Source: Merluccius polli (lineage: Eukaryota > Chordata > Actinopteri > Gadiformes > Merlucciidae). From it: DNA of 64,000 bases. The translations under genes were made by a program, and so were the position numbers. A model generated the notes under the pieces. That model ran no database searches. It was not told the origin of the DNA and saw only the letters and a list, made by a program, of their open reading frames with translations. Shown one piece after another: positions 62,966 to 64,000 of the stretch (the first letter of the stretch is position 1; every line of letters starts with the position of its first letter). The stretch lies in NCBI GenBank assembly GCA_030340625.1, contig JAOPHQ010002290.1, positions 242,501 through 306,500 of the forward strand. The letters run 5' to 3'.

Positions 62966-64000
62966 CTGCCCTGTGTATGTCATGTGTCTTCTTCACAGAG
63001 TGACCCACTGGTTTGTCAGACAGGTGAAGGACAGGTACACACACACAGATACGCATGCATACCCAACCAACTACTCCTGTCAGGTGAAATTACATCCTGA
63101 TTGTACACAATCAACAACTGAGGACCCACAGGTCAACTGAAACACTTCACAAGGAAGGTGATGTGCCTGTGTGTGTTTGTGTGTGTGTGTGTTTGGTGTT
63201 TATATCGACCACAAATAAGAGCCGAAACTGCGAGTCACTTAATCGGCACGCAAGGCGATCAACTGAGTTACGCCAACACTAATTCCTCCTGCGGTGTGCT
63301 GTGTGTGTGTGTGTTGAGTAAGCACACAGACAGCAGCCCGAGCTTATGACCTCCCATGTCAAAAACAAGTGTGACATTTACAGCCCACTGAGGTGAGGAC
63401 GGGAAGATAAACACGAGGACGTATCGCTGCGAGAAGGGGAAGGGGAGGCAAACAAATACATAGTCAAGAGAGACGGGGGGATAGCATGTCATGTAAAGCA
63501 TAACGCTTACTATCCAAACGATCTAGTCAAATAGAGGTACAATTATATATACAGTATATATATATACACACACTGTCTATATAAGGCCTGTAATTTAGAG
63601 TATAGTATCTGAAAGAGCAATATGTAGAATCAGCCAAGCTCCTGAGCTCAGAAGAGATTACTGTCCTATAAAGACCTTAATGACCTCGTGTAGACCAGTG
63701 TGACATGCTGACTGTGTCCAAAACCAAAACCAGCCCGACCGTCAGTCAGACACGTGATCAGCTGACTGGGAGTTGCCTTCGAAATGTCTGATGGCTATTC
63801 ATGTTTGCATGAGTGTGCAGTGTGCTCTTTCACCACCACCACTCAACGAGTACCATTCACACACACACACACCCACAGGCACACACACACAACAATGTGT
63901 TTTGATGGTTGATAGTAAACATTTGTCGTCACAGTATCTGTATAATTCTGTCATCCGTGCATTAAATGTTGTTTGCTGTTCCAGTCGTCGTAGACCAAGC
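62966..64000. other. intergenic end of window, nothing recognised
   Basis: Short CA/GT runs and a (TA)n patch near 63545-63567. No coding or RNA gene signal was found. Confidence 0.6.

Overview
The window is vertebrate nuclear DNA, almost certainly from a ray-finned fish. It has multi-exon genes with GT-AG introns, very dense dinucleotide microsatellites (several over 100 bp), fish-type LINE fragments, and many short non-autonomous DNA transposons with TTAA or 8-bp target duplications. The unusual microsatellite density recalls cod-like fishes, but that is only an inference. No bacterial, plasmid, phage or CRISPR feature is present.

Two complete protein-coding genes can be rebuilt exon by exon, with intron phase agreeing at every junction. 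(1) SESN1 (sestrin 1), + strand, 9 coding exons from 13693 to 17888, 488 residues. It matches the shorter vertebrate SESN1 isoform and keeps the alkyl-hydroperoxidase-like triad and the leucine-pocket residues. (2) ARMC2 (armadillo repeat containing 2), - strand, 17 coding exons from 47111 down to 24536, 815 residues, an axoneme/flagellum assembly protein. The genes are convergent, tail to tail, as I recall for human 6q21, so this is a conserved synteny block. Their roles are unrelated: SESN1 links stress and leucine to GATOR2/mTORC1, while ARMC2 works in cilia and sperm flagella. A palindromic X-box-like (RFX) site about 225 bp upstream of the ARMC2 start fits ciliary control.

Layout: 1-13.4 kb is SESN1 upstream sequence with microsatellites and no recognised gene. 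13.4-17.9 kb is the SESN1 promoter and coding exons, with a 530-bp minisatellite in intron 1. 17.9-20.8 kb is the SESN1 3' UTR. 20.8-24.5 kb is the convergent spacer, holding a decayed antisense LINE between diverged direct repeats and a TTAA-flanked MITE. 24.5-47.1 kb is ARMC2, whose introns carry many transposons; intron 11 (4.3 kb) holds a nest of at least four elements. 47.1-64 kb has no recognised gene: it contains the ARMC2 promoter, a 940-bp GC-rich minisatellite, a second copy of part of the intron 11 nest, an L2-like LINE split by a solo LTR, a second LINE fragment, and a hAT-type MITE nested at the edge of a TTAA-type MITE.

I did not find a convincing new multi-gene system. The most interesting signals are structural: ARMC2 splice sites built from microsatellites, the nested palindromic transposon cluster and its partial copy 17 kb away, a recurring homopolymer-C plus ACAATCG motif at repeat junctions, and near-perfect hairpins in ARMC2 introns. 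All family assignments come from reading translations and from memory of the families; no database search was run.
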